A DNA stretch of 16,267 nucleotides, taken from an uncultured Cellvibrionales bacterium (GTDB taxonomy: Bacteria; Pseudomonadota; Gammaproteobacteria; Pseudomonadales; UBA7434). A program made the translations under genes and the position numbers. Positions 6,887 to 14,644 of the stretch are shown here, one piece after another; the stretch's first letter is position 1; every line of letters starts with the position of its first letter. The stretch spans positions 1 through 16,267 of the forward strand of contig CALCNB010000057.1 in NCBI GenBank assembly GCA_937897785.1. The letters are read 5' to 3'. The notes under the pieces were generated by a model. The model made no database searches. It saw only the letters and a list, made by a program, of their open reading frames with translations, and had not been told where the DNA came from.

Positions 6887-8631
6887 GGCACTTAAAGCTG
6901 CGCTGTGCCAGTCAAAAAATCGCTCGAACAGCGGTTACTAGCTTTTGGCTGTTTTTATCGACACTAACAACGGCCTATGGTTTTACCGTAACGGTCGATA
7001 GGCAGGTCGTGCCAATTAACGAAACCATCCGTCTAGAAATCACCTCCACCAATGGCGATAATCCCGATGCCGTTAACCTTACCCTGCTGGAAGAAAAATT
7101 TACTGTTGTTAAAGAAACCTCACAAAATTCAATTTCTATTTTTAACGGTAGAACAGATTCGATTAAAAAAAGAGTCGTTATTATTACTCCTCAAGAGATT
7201 GGCAAGACTTCTATCCCGCCACTGACACTCAACAAGCAACAGTCTCAAGCGATCGATATCACCGTGATTAAAGCCGCGCCGGTACCCAGCCAGATGGACA
7301 GTCAGCAAGTCATGCTTGAAGCAGAGATTGATCAAATGAGTACAGTGGTTGGTGCACAGACCATCTATACGCTAAGAATTATTTATCAAATTCAATTGAA
7401 TAATGCCGAAATATCGCCCTTAAGTATTGCTGACGCCGATATCGTCGCTTTAGATAATAAAAATTACACTCGCAGAATTAACGGCAGCAACTTTGATGTG
7501 ACAGAAAAGCGCTACGCTATCTTTTTTAATCGTCCGGGTATGAAGACGATTGATGGGCAACAACTTACCGCTTTAACCACTTCAAGAAATAACCGGCTAT
7601 TAGGCTATGACCCCTTATCTCGAGGTAAAGAACTCCGTTTAAAAGCCGATGCTGTTAATATTAACGTGTTAGCCAAGCCCGCTGACGCAGATTCATCGCC
7701 TTACTGGCTACCTTCGAGTATGCTGACTATAACATCTTCTTTTGACACGGCATCACTTAACGCTCGCGTCGGCGAACCCATCAGTCGCAGTATTGAAATT
7801 ACAGCCAAAGGCTTAGCCGCGGAAAAACTACCGTTTACCTTATCATCGCCAACAGATAGCCTAAACAGCTATGCCGAAAAACCTGAATTTGTCAATCAGA
7901 CCTTTGACCGAGGCATTGCAGGTCGCCGAAAAGATACGGTCGCACTGATTCCAACCGTGGAGGGGAAAATCACTTTGCCTGCCATTGAAGTAAGATGGTG
8001 GGACACAAGCAAACATCGCTTTGAAGTAGCCAGTATTGAACCGCAAGTCATCAATGTACTGCCCGCAATCAATAAGGCTCCGAATCGTGATGATGAAGTT
8101 ATCCCTCCTAGCAGTAATAATCAACTTCAGCTAGATAGAAAACTAACGGACAATCAATTGGTCGAAGACAATCAACAAACCCTCAACCCTTGGATGCTCA
8201 GCACCCTAGTACTCGCCTTAAGCTGGCTGTATACCTACCACGCTCGAGCCAATAAGAACACAAGCCAACTGGCCAGAACTGAGTTGACGCTTGACGAAAA
8301 TATTGAGCGACTTAAGCGCGAATTACTGCTGGCCTGCAAGCAAGATAACCCTTTAAAAGCCAAGCAAGCCTTAACCGCTTACCTGAGCTATCATAAGGAG
8401 TGTATGTCTAAGGATAGCTCGATCAAGGCACTTACTTGCGATACGGCACTAAAAAACGCTATGGAAGCATTGGATTACTATCTTTATGCCGACCACAAGC
8501 TTGAGACTAATGATAGGGAAAAAACTCCGTGGAATGGTCAAGCATTAAAAAGCGCTGTTGAGAATACTGACGCGCAGAGTAATCAACAACCACCGAATAA
8601 GAAAATACTCGCACCGCTCTACCCCGAGTAA
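6880..8631 (+). CDS. batD: BatD-like periplasmic protein with C-terminal membrane anchor
   Basis: This 583-residue protein closes the operon and fits BatD ('oxygen tolerance' family). The N-terminus is a signal peptide: basic residues 3-17, a hydrophobic core at about 19-33, and likely cleavage after AYG (34). A long beta-rich periplasmic part follows, with the family features VDRQVVPINETIRLEI, the repeat-like pairs TPQEIGKTSIPPLTL (103-117) and IPTVEGKITLPAIEVRWWDT (357-376). A single helix at about 437-453 (NPWMLSTLVLALSWLYTYH) leaves a cytoplasmic helical tail of about 125 residues. The start overlaps the previous stop by 7 nt and has a GAGGG Shine-Dalgarno. BatD is thought to work with the VWA proteins on envelope stability or stress tolerance; its molecular action is not known. 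No clear terminator follows. Confidence 0.9.
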   Translation: MVRHLKLRCASQKIARTAVTSFWLFLSTLTTAYGFTVTVDRQVVPINETIRLEITSTNGDNPDAVNLTLLEEKFTVVKETSQNSISIFNGRTDSIKKRVVIITPQEIGKTSIPPLTLNKQQSQAIDITVIKAAPVPSQMDSQQVMLEAEIDQMSTVVGAQTIYTLRIIYQIQLNNAEISPLSIADADIVALDNKNYTRRINGSNFDVTEKRYAIFFNRPGMKTIDGQQLTALTTSRNNRLLGYDPLSRGKELRLKADAVNINVLAKPADADSSPYWLPSSMLTITSSFDTASLNARVGEPISRSIEITAKGLAAEKLPFTLSSPTDSLNSYAEKPEFVNQTFDRGIAGRRKDTVALIPTVEGKITLPAIEVRWWDTSKHRFEVASIEPQVINVLPAINKAPNRDDEVIPPSSNNQLQLDRKLTDNQLVEDNQQTLNPWMLSTLVLALSWLYTYHARANKNTSQLARTELTLDENIERLKRELLLACKQDNPLKAKQALTAYLSYHKECMSKDSSIKALTCDTALKNAMEALDYYLYADHKLETNDREKTPWNGQALKSAVENTDAQSNQQPPNKKILAPLYPE

Positions 8632-8663
8632 AAGCTCACCTGCAAAAGTTTAGAAAAGTGCCT
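8632..8663. other. Short convergence zone between batD and the permease gene
   Basis: Only 32 bases separate the two facing stop codons. A weak CC-TTTA-GG core at 8661-8668 is flanked by AAAA (8654-8657) and TTTTTT (8669-8674). The stem is only two G-C pairs plus an interrupted A/T extension, so it does not qualify as a convincing terminator for either strand. Confidence 0.4.
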
Positions 8664-9935
8664 TTAGGTTTTTTCAGACCATGGTGCGACTTTAATTAAT
8701 AACAACATGCCTGGAATAGCCAGCAATGTACAAAAAATAAAAAATGCCGTCCAACCCACTTGCTCAACAATAATACCCGTTGTTGCATTGGCTAGATTCC
8801 TCGGCAGTGCGGCTAGAGCAGTAAATAGTGCAAACTGCGTGGCGGCAAAAGCTGGGTTAGTCGCTCGCGCAATAAAGGCCGTAAATGCCGCAGTGCCTAG
8901 CCCAACCCCTAAATATTCCAATGCTACAACTGCGCCTAAGACCCAAGGATTAGCTCCCACTTCCGCTAGTACTGCAAACCCTAAAATACTGATCACTTGA
9001 ACGATACCAAACAACCATAAACCCTTGTTAATACCCAGCTTAAGCATCATCAAGCCGCCCACTAAACCACCGACAATGACTGCAACCAATGAAGCAACCT
9101 TAGCAATCGAACCAATTTGACTAAGACTAAAACCCACATCTAAATAAAACGGGGTTGATAAAGCCGTCGCCATATTGTCGCCTAACTTATACAACACTAA
9201 AAACAGCAGCACCATCATCGCAGAACGCAAACCCTGCTGATCAATAAAGTCACGAAAAGGATTAATAACCGCATCTTTCAGTGTTTTTGGAGGCGAAGGC
9301 TCAGCAATCGCCTCATCAATACTGAGGGTTAAAATAATGCCCACCATCATGAAAGCCGCCACGATTGAAAATACCCAATGCCAAGCAAGAAAGTCTGCCA
9401 AGATTAACGCCAGGGAACCCGGTACTAAACCCGCTAAGCGATAGGCTTGAACATGAATGGCATTACCCATACCCAATTCAATGTCAGGGAGTAATTCTCG
9501 ACGGTAAGCATCTAACACGATATCTTGACTGGCGCTAAAAAAGGCTACAACGGCGGCCAAATAAGCCACCGTCCAAACCGATAACTGCGGCTGAATAAAT
9601 CCGAGCGTAATCATCGATAGCATTAACGCTAGCTGGGTCAGTAACATCCAACCTCGGCGCCGACCTAAAAAAGGCAAACTAAAACGATCCATCATGGGCG
9701 CCCAGAGAAATTTCCAGGTATAAGGCAAGCCAACCAAAGAGAAAAAACCTATTTCAGCAAGACCTACACCCTCAACTCTTAGCCATGCAGGCACCAATTG
9801 AATTAATAAGTAAAGGGGTAGTGCCGAGGTAATCCCAGTAAAGATACAAATCAACATACGACGATTCAGCAACGCTTGCTTAAAGCTTGGCGTTGACACT
9901 GAATCCAATGTTGATTGTGAGCTATCGGCAACCAT
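8664..9935 (-). CDS. AmpG-family major facilitator permease, short form
   Basis: This is a multi-pass inner-membrane permease of about 423 residues, similar to AmpG, which imports anhydro-muropeptides for cell-wall recycling. The typical AmpG segments are visible: ALPLYLLIQLVPAWLRVEGV (38-57), IGFFSLVGLPYTWKFLWAPMMDR (62-84), and LGRRRGWMLL (90-99) in the loop after helix 2. QDIVLDAYRRELLP follows further on, and about 12 hydrophobic helices are present in all. The frame stays open up to 10019, but I chose the ATG at 9935. It has an AGGTG Shine-Dalgarno (9946-9942) six bases upstream, gives the usual N-terminus, and removes an overlap with the upstream gene. E. coli AmpG is longer (about 490 residues), so another sugar-peptide or unrelated substrate is possible. 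It is the last gene of the minus-strand run, 52 nt after the molybdoenzyme stop. Confidence 0.85.
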   Translation of the reverse strand: MVADSSQSTLDSVSTPSFKQALLNRRMLICIFTGITSALPLYLLIQLVPAWLRVEGVGLAEIGFFSLVGLPYTWKFLWAPMMDRFSLPFLGRRRGWMLLTQLALMLSMITLGFIQPQLSVWTVAYLAAVVAFFSASQDIVLDAYRRELLPDIELGMGNAIHVQAYRLAGLVPGSLALILADFLAWHWVFSIVAAFMMVGIILTLSIDEAIAEPSPPKTLKDAVINPFRDFIDQQGLRSAMMVLLFLVLYKLGDNMATALSTPFYLDVGFSLSQIGSIAKVASLVAVIVGGLVGGLMMLKLGINKGLWLFGIVQVISILGFAVLAEVGANPWVLGAVVALEYLGVGLGTAAFTAFIARATNPAFAATQFALFTALAALPRNLANATTGIIVEQVGWTAFFIFCTLLAIPGMLLLIKVAPWSEKT

Positions 9936-9941
9936 TGCTAA

Positions 9942-9946
9942 CACCT
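9942..9946 (-). promoter_or_regulatory. Shine-Dalgarno that decides the permease start
   Basis: AGGTG on the minus strand lies six bases before the ATG at 9935. The upstream in-frame codons between 10019 and 9935 encode a polar, unhelpful extension, and I see no ribosome site in front of them. This favours the shorter protein. Confidence 0.6.
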
Positions 9947-9987
9947 GACGAATGAAGATAAGAGTTACTTTACCATGAATTGTGTGT

Positions 9988-12135
9988 TTATAGCGCGCGA
10001 ATTGATACGGGAATAGCACTCTGCCGTGCCTGCCCAGTAATTGGATCGAAGTGCTGCTCGTCTGAAACCAGACGGTTAGTTGATGAACCTTGGAGCATCA
10101 CATTACTGGTGTCACTGTTGGTGTCTCCAAAGGCATGAGCCATAGAGATGACCCCTACTTTGAGATCATTACTGGCTTTTACTAGACCAATTACACTGCC
10201 TGCCGGTGAAGAAATTTCAACCATGGCCTCTGAGCTTAACCCCATATTAGCTAAATCATCGGGGTGCATATAGGCATAATTAGTAGTGCCTTTTTGTCTT
10301 AAGGCGTCTAAATTATGTCCGGTCGAATTAAAAAATTGTTTTATCCTGCGCGAAATTAATAAATGACTATAGCCTTCCTCAGCAACGCGTAACCCCAGTT
10401 GATTTAATGGCTCTTGCGCAACCTCAGCCAATTGCTGCTTCACATCGTTAGGCAGTACACGAAAGCGGAGATGATTATGCGCGCTTTTGGGTCCCACTAC
10501 AGCTCTTGCTTCATCAAAAATCTTCCCGCCCTGCTGCTCGGTTTCAGCTTTCACTTTAGCCAGTGAAACGCGAGAACCTTGTGCCACTAATTCTGTAATC
10601 TGATATTTTGATGGACATTGATCCATCGGCACCGGCTGACCATGAATAGACAAAGGGATAGAAAGTCGTGCAGCTAATTCCCAATAAAACTCCCACTCTT
10701 CAATCGTATCACCCTGCGGTTCAACCATTGCTTCTGTATAATGAGCGTAGGGTTCTTCAAAATACATTTCACCTAATAGAGTTGCGTCTTCTCGCTCTAG
10801 CGCCACCTTAGGGCCTAAAATATAATCTGCGCGGCGAGACGTCGCTGACAACCAAGGATCAATGGCAACAAGCAAATCAAGATCCTCGAGCGCGCGGGCA
10901 ATTTTATCTTGATTAGGAAATGCCACCATCGGGTTACCACCGATGCTAAACAGCGCACGAATTTGTCCCTCACCCGGGGTTAGAATCTCATCAGCCATCA
11001 CATTGCATGGCATTTCATCGCCAATTTGAGTTAACCCCCTAAACCGCGATTTTACAAAACCTTCGCCCCAGGCCTGTGGCGGGAACACCACCTGCGCCTT
11101 AGGTTGGCGACCCACACTCAGCGGAGGCGCGGCGGCTGGCACCTCACCTTCGCGATAATAACGACCACAAACAGCATTAATCGTCATCACCATATGTTCG
11201 GTTAGCGAGCCTCTCGGTGACATTTCTGGGCCTGTGCCGGTTGAAGCCGCCCCCCTAGGCCCGCTAGCAAACATTCTTGCCGCTGTAACGATTTGCTCAG
11301 ACGGTAGATCCGTACGACGACTCACGTAATCGAGGTCAAATGGTTCAAGGCTCGCTCTTAAACCGCTTAGATCATCAATAAACTCCTCACAAAAATCAGC
11401 GTCATACAACTGCTCATCGATAATAATCCTGAGCATACCGGCTAGCAAAGTCGTATCTTCACCCGGTCTTAGCTGCAAGTGCAGTGTCGCTCGGTTCGCT
11501 ACCTCCGTTCTACGTGGGTCGATCACAATGAGTTTTAGACCACTGTTAAGTGCATCTTGTAATCGTCGAGCAGGATTGTAGGGCGGCAAACCACCCGCTG
11601 GCGCATACTGAGATAACAGTGCGTTATTACCAATGAACATCGCCACGTCTGCATCTTTAAAAGAATGAATACCACCGGCCCATAATCCAAATCGACATAG
11701 CATAAAAGCTTTGGCTGGCTGGTCTAGCGTCATGGGTGAAAAAACGGATGGTGAATCAATAGCTCGATGAAACGACTTTGACAAAGGCAAGGTCGGCAAA
11801 TTAGACCACGCCCAACTGCCATTATAGCTGGCAATAGAACGGCCACCGTGTCGATTAATCAATTGCTGTGTCTTAACGGCTATTTCGTCCAATGCTTGGC
11901 TCATTGGTATGCTTATAAACTTTCCGTCAACGCGTTTTAATGCGCCGCGAATACGATCGGGGTGCTGCTGAATATTAATCAGTTCACGACCGCGCAGACA
12001 AGTATATCCGCCGGATAAAGGGTTATTAACATCGCCGCGTAATGCTACCGCCTGTCCATCATCATCAATATCGACATCCATTGCACAGCAACTAAGGCAA
12101 AAGCGGCAAAAGGTTTTTTTGGTTGTTATACCCAT
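9988..12135 (-). CDS. Molybdopterin-dependent oxidoreductase (DMSO reductase superfamily), orphan subunit
   Basis: This 715-residue catalytic subunit belongs to the DMSO-reductase/formate-dehydrogenase superfamily. Counting from the ATG at 12135, an N-terminal [4Fe-4S] motif is formed by C10-x2-C13-x3-C17 and C46 (GGYTCLRGR). Cofactor-binding segments follow, such as the VAMFIGNNALLSQYAPAGG stretch, LIVIDPRRTEVANRATLHLQ with LRPGED, TGTGPEMSPRG, and ALFSIGGNPMVAFPNQ. The C-terminal molydop-binding domain (about 590-715) has MHPDDLANMGLSSEAMVEIS and HFDPITGQARQSAIPVSI. C147 (in FMLCRFGLW) lies near where the metal-ligating Cys, Sec or Ser usually sits; that role is inferred. A GTG at 12144 is an alternative start three codons earlier. 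There is no Tat signal, so it is probably cytoplasmic. No iron-sulfur, flavin or membrane partner subunit is nearby, and the substrate cannot be told. Confidence 0.85.
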   Translation of the reverse strand: MGITTKKTFCRFCLSCCAMDVDIDDDGQAVALRGDVNNPLSGGYTCLRGRELINIQQHPDRIRGALKRVDGKFISIPMSQALDEIAVKTQQLINRHGGRSIASYNGSWAWSNLPTLPLSKSFHRAIDSPSVFSPMTLDQPAKAFMLCRFGLWAGGIHSFKDADVAMFIGNNALLSQYAPAGGLPPYNPARRLQDALNSGLKLIVIDPRRTEVANRATLHLQLRPGEDTTLLAGMLRIIIDEQLYDADFCEEFIDDLSGLRASLEPFDLDYVSRRTDLPSEQIVTAARMFASGPRGAASTGTGPEMSPRGSLTEHMVMTINAVCGRYYREGEVPAAAPPLSVGRQPKAQVVFPPQAWGEGFVKSRFRGLTQIGDEMPCNVMADEILTPGEGQIRALFSIGGNPMVAFPNQDKIARALEDLDLLVAIDPWLSATSRRADYILGPKVALEREDATLLGEMYFEEPYAHYTEAMVEPQGDTIEEWEFYWELAARLSIPLSIHGQPVPMDQCPSKYQITELVAQGSRVSLAKVKAETEQQGGKIFDEARAVVGPKSAHNHLRFRVLPNDVKQQLAEVAQEPLNQLGLRVAEEGYSHLLISRRIKQFFNSTGHNLDALRQKGTTNYAYMHPDDLANMGLSSEAMVEISSPAGSVIGLVKASNDLKVGVISMAHAFGDTNSDTSNVMLQGSSTNRLVSDEQHFDPITGQARQSAIPVSIRAL

Positions 12136-12200
12136 AGTTATCACAAAATCAATACCGCAAAAGCAGAGCGAATTAACTATTTTTATTTTTTTCGGCAGTC

Positions 12201-12845
12201 CTAGGCGGTTAACGGGCCACTGTGAAACCGAAATTCACTGTCAGCCCGCAATACTAACTCGGCCTCTTTTTCGCGCCAAAAATCAATCCTAGAGGCAATA
12301 TCCGACTCGGCATATGACTCAGCTAAGGCGAGATAATCTTGGAAATGTCGCGCCTCAGAGCGCAGCAATGACTGATAAAAATGCGCCAACTGCTTATCTA
12401 ACCGAGGCACTAGCATAGCAAACCTTTCGCAGGAACGTGCTTCGATAAATGCACCAACGATTAAGGTATCCACCAGTTTATCTGGCTCATTACTGGCGAC
12501 GAACTTTCTGAGTTCACCCGCGTAGCGCGAGGGACCAATATGCGCATAGTCAATATTCCGTTTACGCATGATAACCAAAACTTGCTCAAAATGGCGCAAT
12601 TCTTCACGAGCTAAACGTGACAATTTATCAAGCAACTCAGGCCTATCGGTATAGCGATAGAGTAAATTGAGTGCAGTAGAGGCGGCTTTTTTCTCGCAGT
12701 TTGCATGATCTACCAACATGATAGCTTCGTTTTTAAGCGCATTCTGAATCCAGGCCTGAGGCGTCTGACAGCCTAAGAAATCAAGTACCGCGCTTATATC
12801 AATCGATTTGGCATCACTCAACGGGAGTTTAGCAGTGCTACTCAT
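12201..12845 (-). CDS. miaE: tRNA-(ms2io6A37) hydroxylase, non-heme di-iron enzyme
   Basis: This enzyme uses O2 to hydroxylate the isopentenyl group of 2-methylthio-N6-isopentenyladenosine at tRNA position 37, the last step of that modification after MiaA and MiaB. The 214-residue ferritin-like protein matches MiaE closely: FLGCQTPQAWI (23-33), DHANCEKKAA (46-55), LAREELRHFEQVL (78-90), VDTLIVGAFIEARSCERF (125-142), SLLRSEARHFQDYLALA (159-175). The two iron-binding sets are visible as E51 with E82-L-R-H85 and E135 with E164-A-R-H167, about 30 residues apart in each pair. The start overlaps the end of the DUF1289 gene by 8 nt (ATGAGTAG), so translation is surely coupled. The stop is followed by an A-rich stretch and 65 nt later by the molybdoenzyme start. 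Confidence 0.96.
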   Translation of the reverse strand: MSSTAKLPLSDAKSIDISAVLDFLGCQTPQAWIQNALKNEAIMLVDHANCEKKAASTALNLLYRYTDRPELLDKLSRLAREELRHFEQVLVIMRKRNIDYAHIGPSRYAGELRKFVASNEPDKLVDTLIVGAFIEARSCERFAMLVPRLDKQLAHFYQSLLRSEARHFQDYLALAESYAESDIASRIDFWREKEAELVLRADSEFRFHSGPLTA

Positions 12846-13332
12846 CGATCACCTCTTGGGCTGAAACTCGGTTAGCTCGCTGACGATTAGCGACCATATA
12901 GCGCTCGTAATGAGCTATTGACAAGGCATAAAACTCATCATCGATATCTCTGCGAATTTCAATCAGTGTTTTATGCTCAAACATAGCTAACTTAGCAAAA
13001 CCGTACTGATTCGGATCTTCAATTTGAGTAGCCCCAGCACGTAATAACTCAAATAACCAACAGTATGGGTCACGGGTCTCGTGATATTTAATTTGCTGAG
13101 TTTTTAATTGACTCACCAAAAGATCAAGATCGGTAATCTCTAAACGCCAGCTAACAACCTTTGCGAGCAACTGACTTAATCGATTATCGATGGCGATTTT
13201 TTCAGACTGATCAAAACTATTCCAGCGGATAACTTCATAATCGAACCGTTTGCAACCTCGACAAACCGAATCACCGATACCCGTTGAGCAGACACCTATA
13301 CACGGAGTCCTAACACCGCTAAACGCTTTCAT
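12838..13332 (-). CDS. DUF1289 domain protein with extra C-terminal helical domain
   Basis: The first 60 residues of this 164-residue protein are a DUF1289 domain: TPCIGVC (9-15), VCRGCKRFDYEVIRW (23-37) and an NSFDQSEKIAIDNRL helix. Four cysteines, C11, C15, C24 and C27, form a CxxxC-x8-CxxC set that could bind zinc or an iron-sulfur cluster. DUF1289 proteins are often under 80 residues. Here about 100 further residues follow, mostly helical, with PYCWLFELLRAGATQIEDPN (89-108) and a charged YERYMVANRQR end that I do not recognise as a named domain. I see no Shine-Dalgarno before the ATG and no in-frame upstream alternative. Its last 8 nt hold the start of miaE. Family function is unknown; the overlap suggests a partnership with MiaE. 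Confidence 0.85.
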   Translation of the reverse strand: MKAFSGVRTPCIGVCSTGIGDSVCRGCKRFDYEVIRWNSFDQSEKIAIDNRLSQLLAKVVSWRLEITDLDLLVSQLKTQQIKYHETRDPYCWLFELLRAGATQIEDPNQYGFAKLAMFEHKTLIEIRRDIDDEFYALSIAHYERYMVANRQRANRVSAQEVIDE

Positions 13333-13424
13333 TTTGAGAAGTACGATTGGTCATAGTAAGGATCAAGATACTTTAGCCTAGCTGGCATGTTATGAAATCA
13401 AAATAATCGATTAAAAACTATCAT

Positions 13425-14630
13425 TTAAAGAGTCGCTAAGCCTAAATTTAAATCTGCCATGATATCTTCAACCGCCTCTAACCCAACCGCAACGCGGACA
13501 AGGTTATCAGTAATGCCTGCCTCAGCTCGTTCCAGATCACTGAGTCGGCTATGCGTGGTACTAGCAGGATGAACGATTGTCGTTTTTGCATCCCCGAGGT
13601 TGGCAGTTAATGAGATCATCTGAGTTGCATCAATAAACCGCCAAGCTGCTGATTTATCACCACGAATACGAAACGATAGCACGCCGCCAAACTGGCTTTG
13701 CTGAGCGGCGGCTAATTGGTGCTGAGGGTGGCTAGTTAAACCCGTATAAAATACCTGCTCTATACTTGGCTGCTGCTCTAACCATTGCGCAATGGCTAAA
13801 GCATTGTCAGAGTGAGCGCGCATGCGTAAATGCAAGGTTTCTAAGCCTTTCAAAAACACCCAAGCATTAAAAGGACTTAAACTCGGCCCCCCGGCACGTA
13901 CCAAACTGCGCACTGATTCTATATGCTGTTCAGCACCTAATACAGCACCACCCAAGCAGCGGCCCTGACCATCGATATATTTAGTTGCTGAATGAATAAT
14001 AATATCTGCTCCCAGCGCCAGAGGCTTTTGTAACGCTGGCGAGCAAAAACAATTATCAACCACCAGTAATAGGTCATGTTGGTGAGCAAGATCAGCAAAG
14101 GCGGCTATATCGCCCACCTGACTCAGTGGGTTTGAAGGCGTCTCAATAAATAAAAATCGTGTATTGTCTTTAATCGCTGCACGCCAGGCTGCCATATCAG
14201 TTAATGTAACATAGCTAATCTCAACCCCAAACTTGGCAAAAAAATTATTTAGCAGGACCACGGTTGAGCCAAACACATCGCTAGAGCAAATGATATGATC
14301 GCCTGAGCGAAGCTGTGCTAAACACAGGCTCATAATGGCACCCATACCTGAAGAAGTAGCAACGCAGTCTTCAGCGCCTTCTAAAGCTGCTAAGCGTTGC
14401 TCAAAGTTTCTAACGGTTGGATTCGTGTAACGGGTATATACACTGCAATCATTTTCGCCAGCAAAACGAGCAGCCGCATCTTCGCAGTTATCAAAAACAT
14501 AGCTCGAGGTCAGAAATAAAGCTTCAGAGTGCTCATCGGCGTGAGTTCTTACTTGGCCAGCTCGAACTGCCAGCGTTTCACCTTTAGCGTTACTTAATGA
14601 TTCAGCAATAGGGTCTTTTGATTTAGTCAT
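13425..14630 (-). CDS. metZ: O-succinylhomoserine sulfhydrylase
   Basis: This PLP enzyme of the Cys/Met metabolism family makes homocysteine from O-succinylhomoserine and sulfide, a direct-sulfhydrylation route to methionine typical of pseudomonads and relatives. The 401-residue frame (from the ATG at 14630) shows SSYVFDNCEDAAARFAGE, YTRYTNPTVRNFE (65-77), the phosphate-binding TSSGMGA (92-98), and ETPSNP (163-168). D192 in VVDNCFCSP contacts the PLP ring nitrogen, and K217 in SATKYIDGQGR is the Schiff-base lysine. The LGGAVLG and SLSPFNAWVFLKGLETL segments match MetZ better than cystathionine gamma-synthase. A GTG at 14636 is an alternative start two codons upstream. The gene follows purF by 14 nt, the known purF-metZ order, and is likely co-transcribed with it. 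I saw no S-box or MetJ-type site next to it. Confidence 0.95.
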   Translation of the reverse strand: MTKSKDPIAESLSNAKGETLAVRAGQVRTHADEHSEALFLTSSYVFDNCEDAAARFAGENDCSVYTRYTNPTVRNFEQRLAALEGAEDCVATSSGMGAIMSLCLAQLRSGDHIICSSDVFGSTVVLLNNFFAKFGVEISYVTLTDMAAWRAAIKDNTRFLFIETPSNPLSQVGDIAAFADLAHQHDLLLVVDNCFCSPALQKPLALGADIIIHSATKYIDGQGRCLGGAVLGAEQHIESVRSLVRAGGPSLSPFNAWVFLKGLETLHLRMRAHSDNALAIAQWLEQQPSIEQVFYTGLTSHPQHQLAAAQQSQFGGVLSFRIRGDKSAAWRFIDATQMISLTANLGDAKTTIVHPASTTHSRLSDLERAEAGITDNLVRVAVGLEAVEDIMADLNLGLATL

Positions 14631-14644
14631 AGCCACTCTGTTTG

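Noticed and set aside
13333..13424. Promoter or terminator between metZ and the DUF1289 gene
   Set aside because: A TTGATT sequence is present on the minus strand, but no -10 lies at proper spacing, and no G/C-rich hairpin with a T-run is seen. I cannot say whether transcription stops or restarts here.
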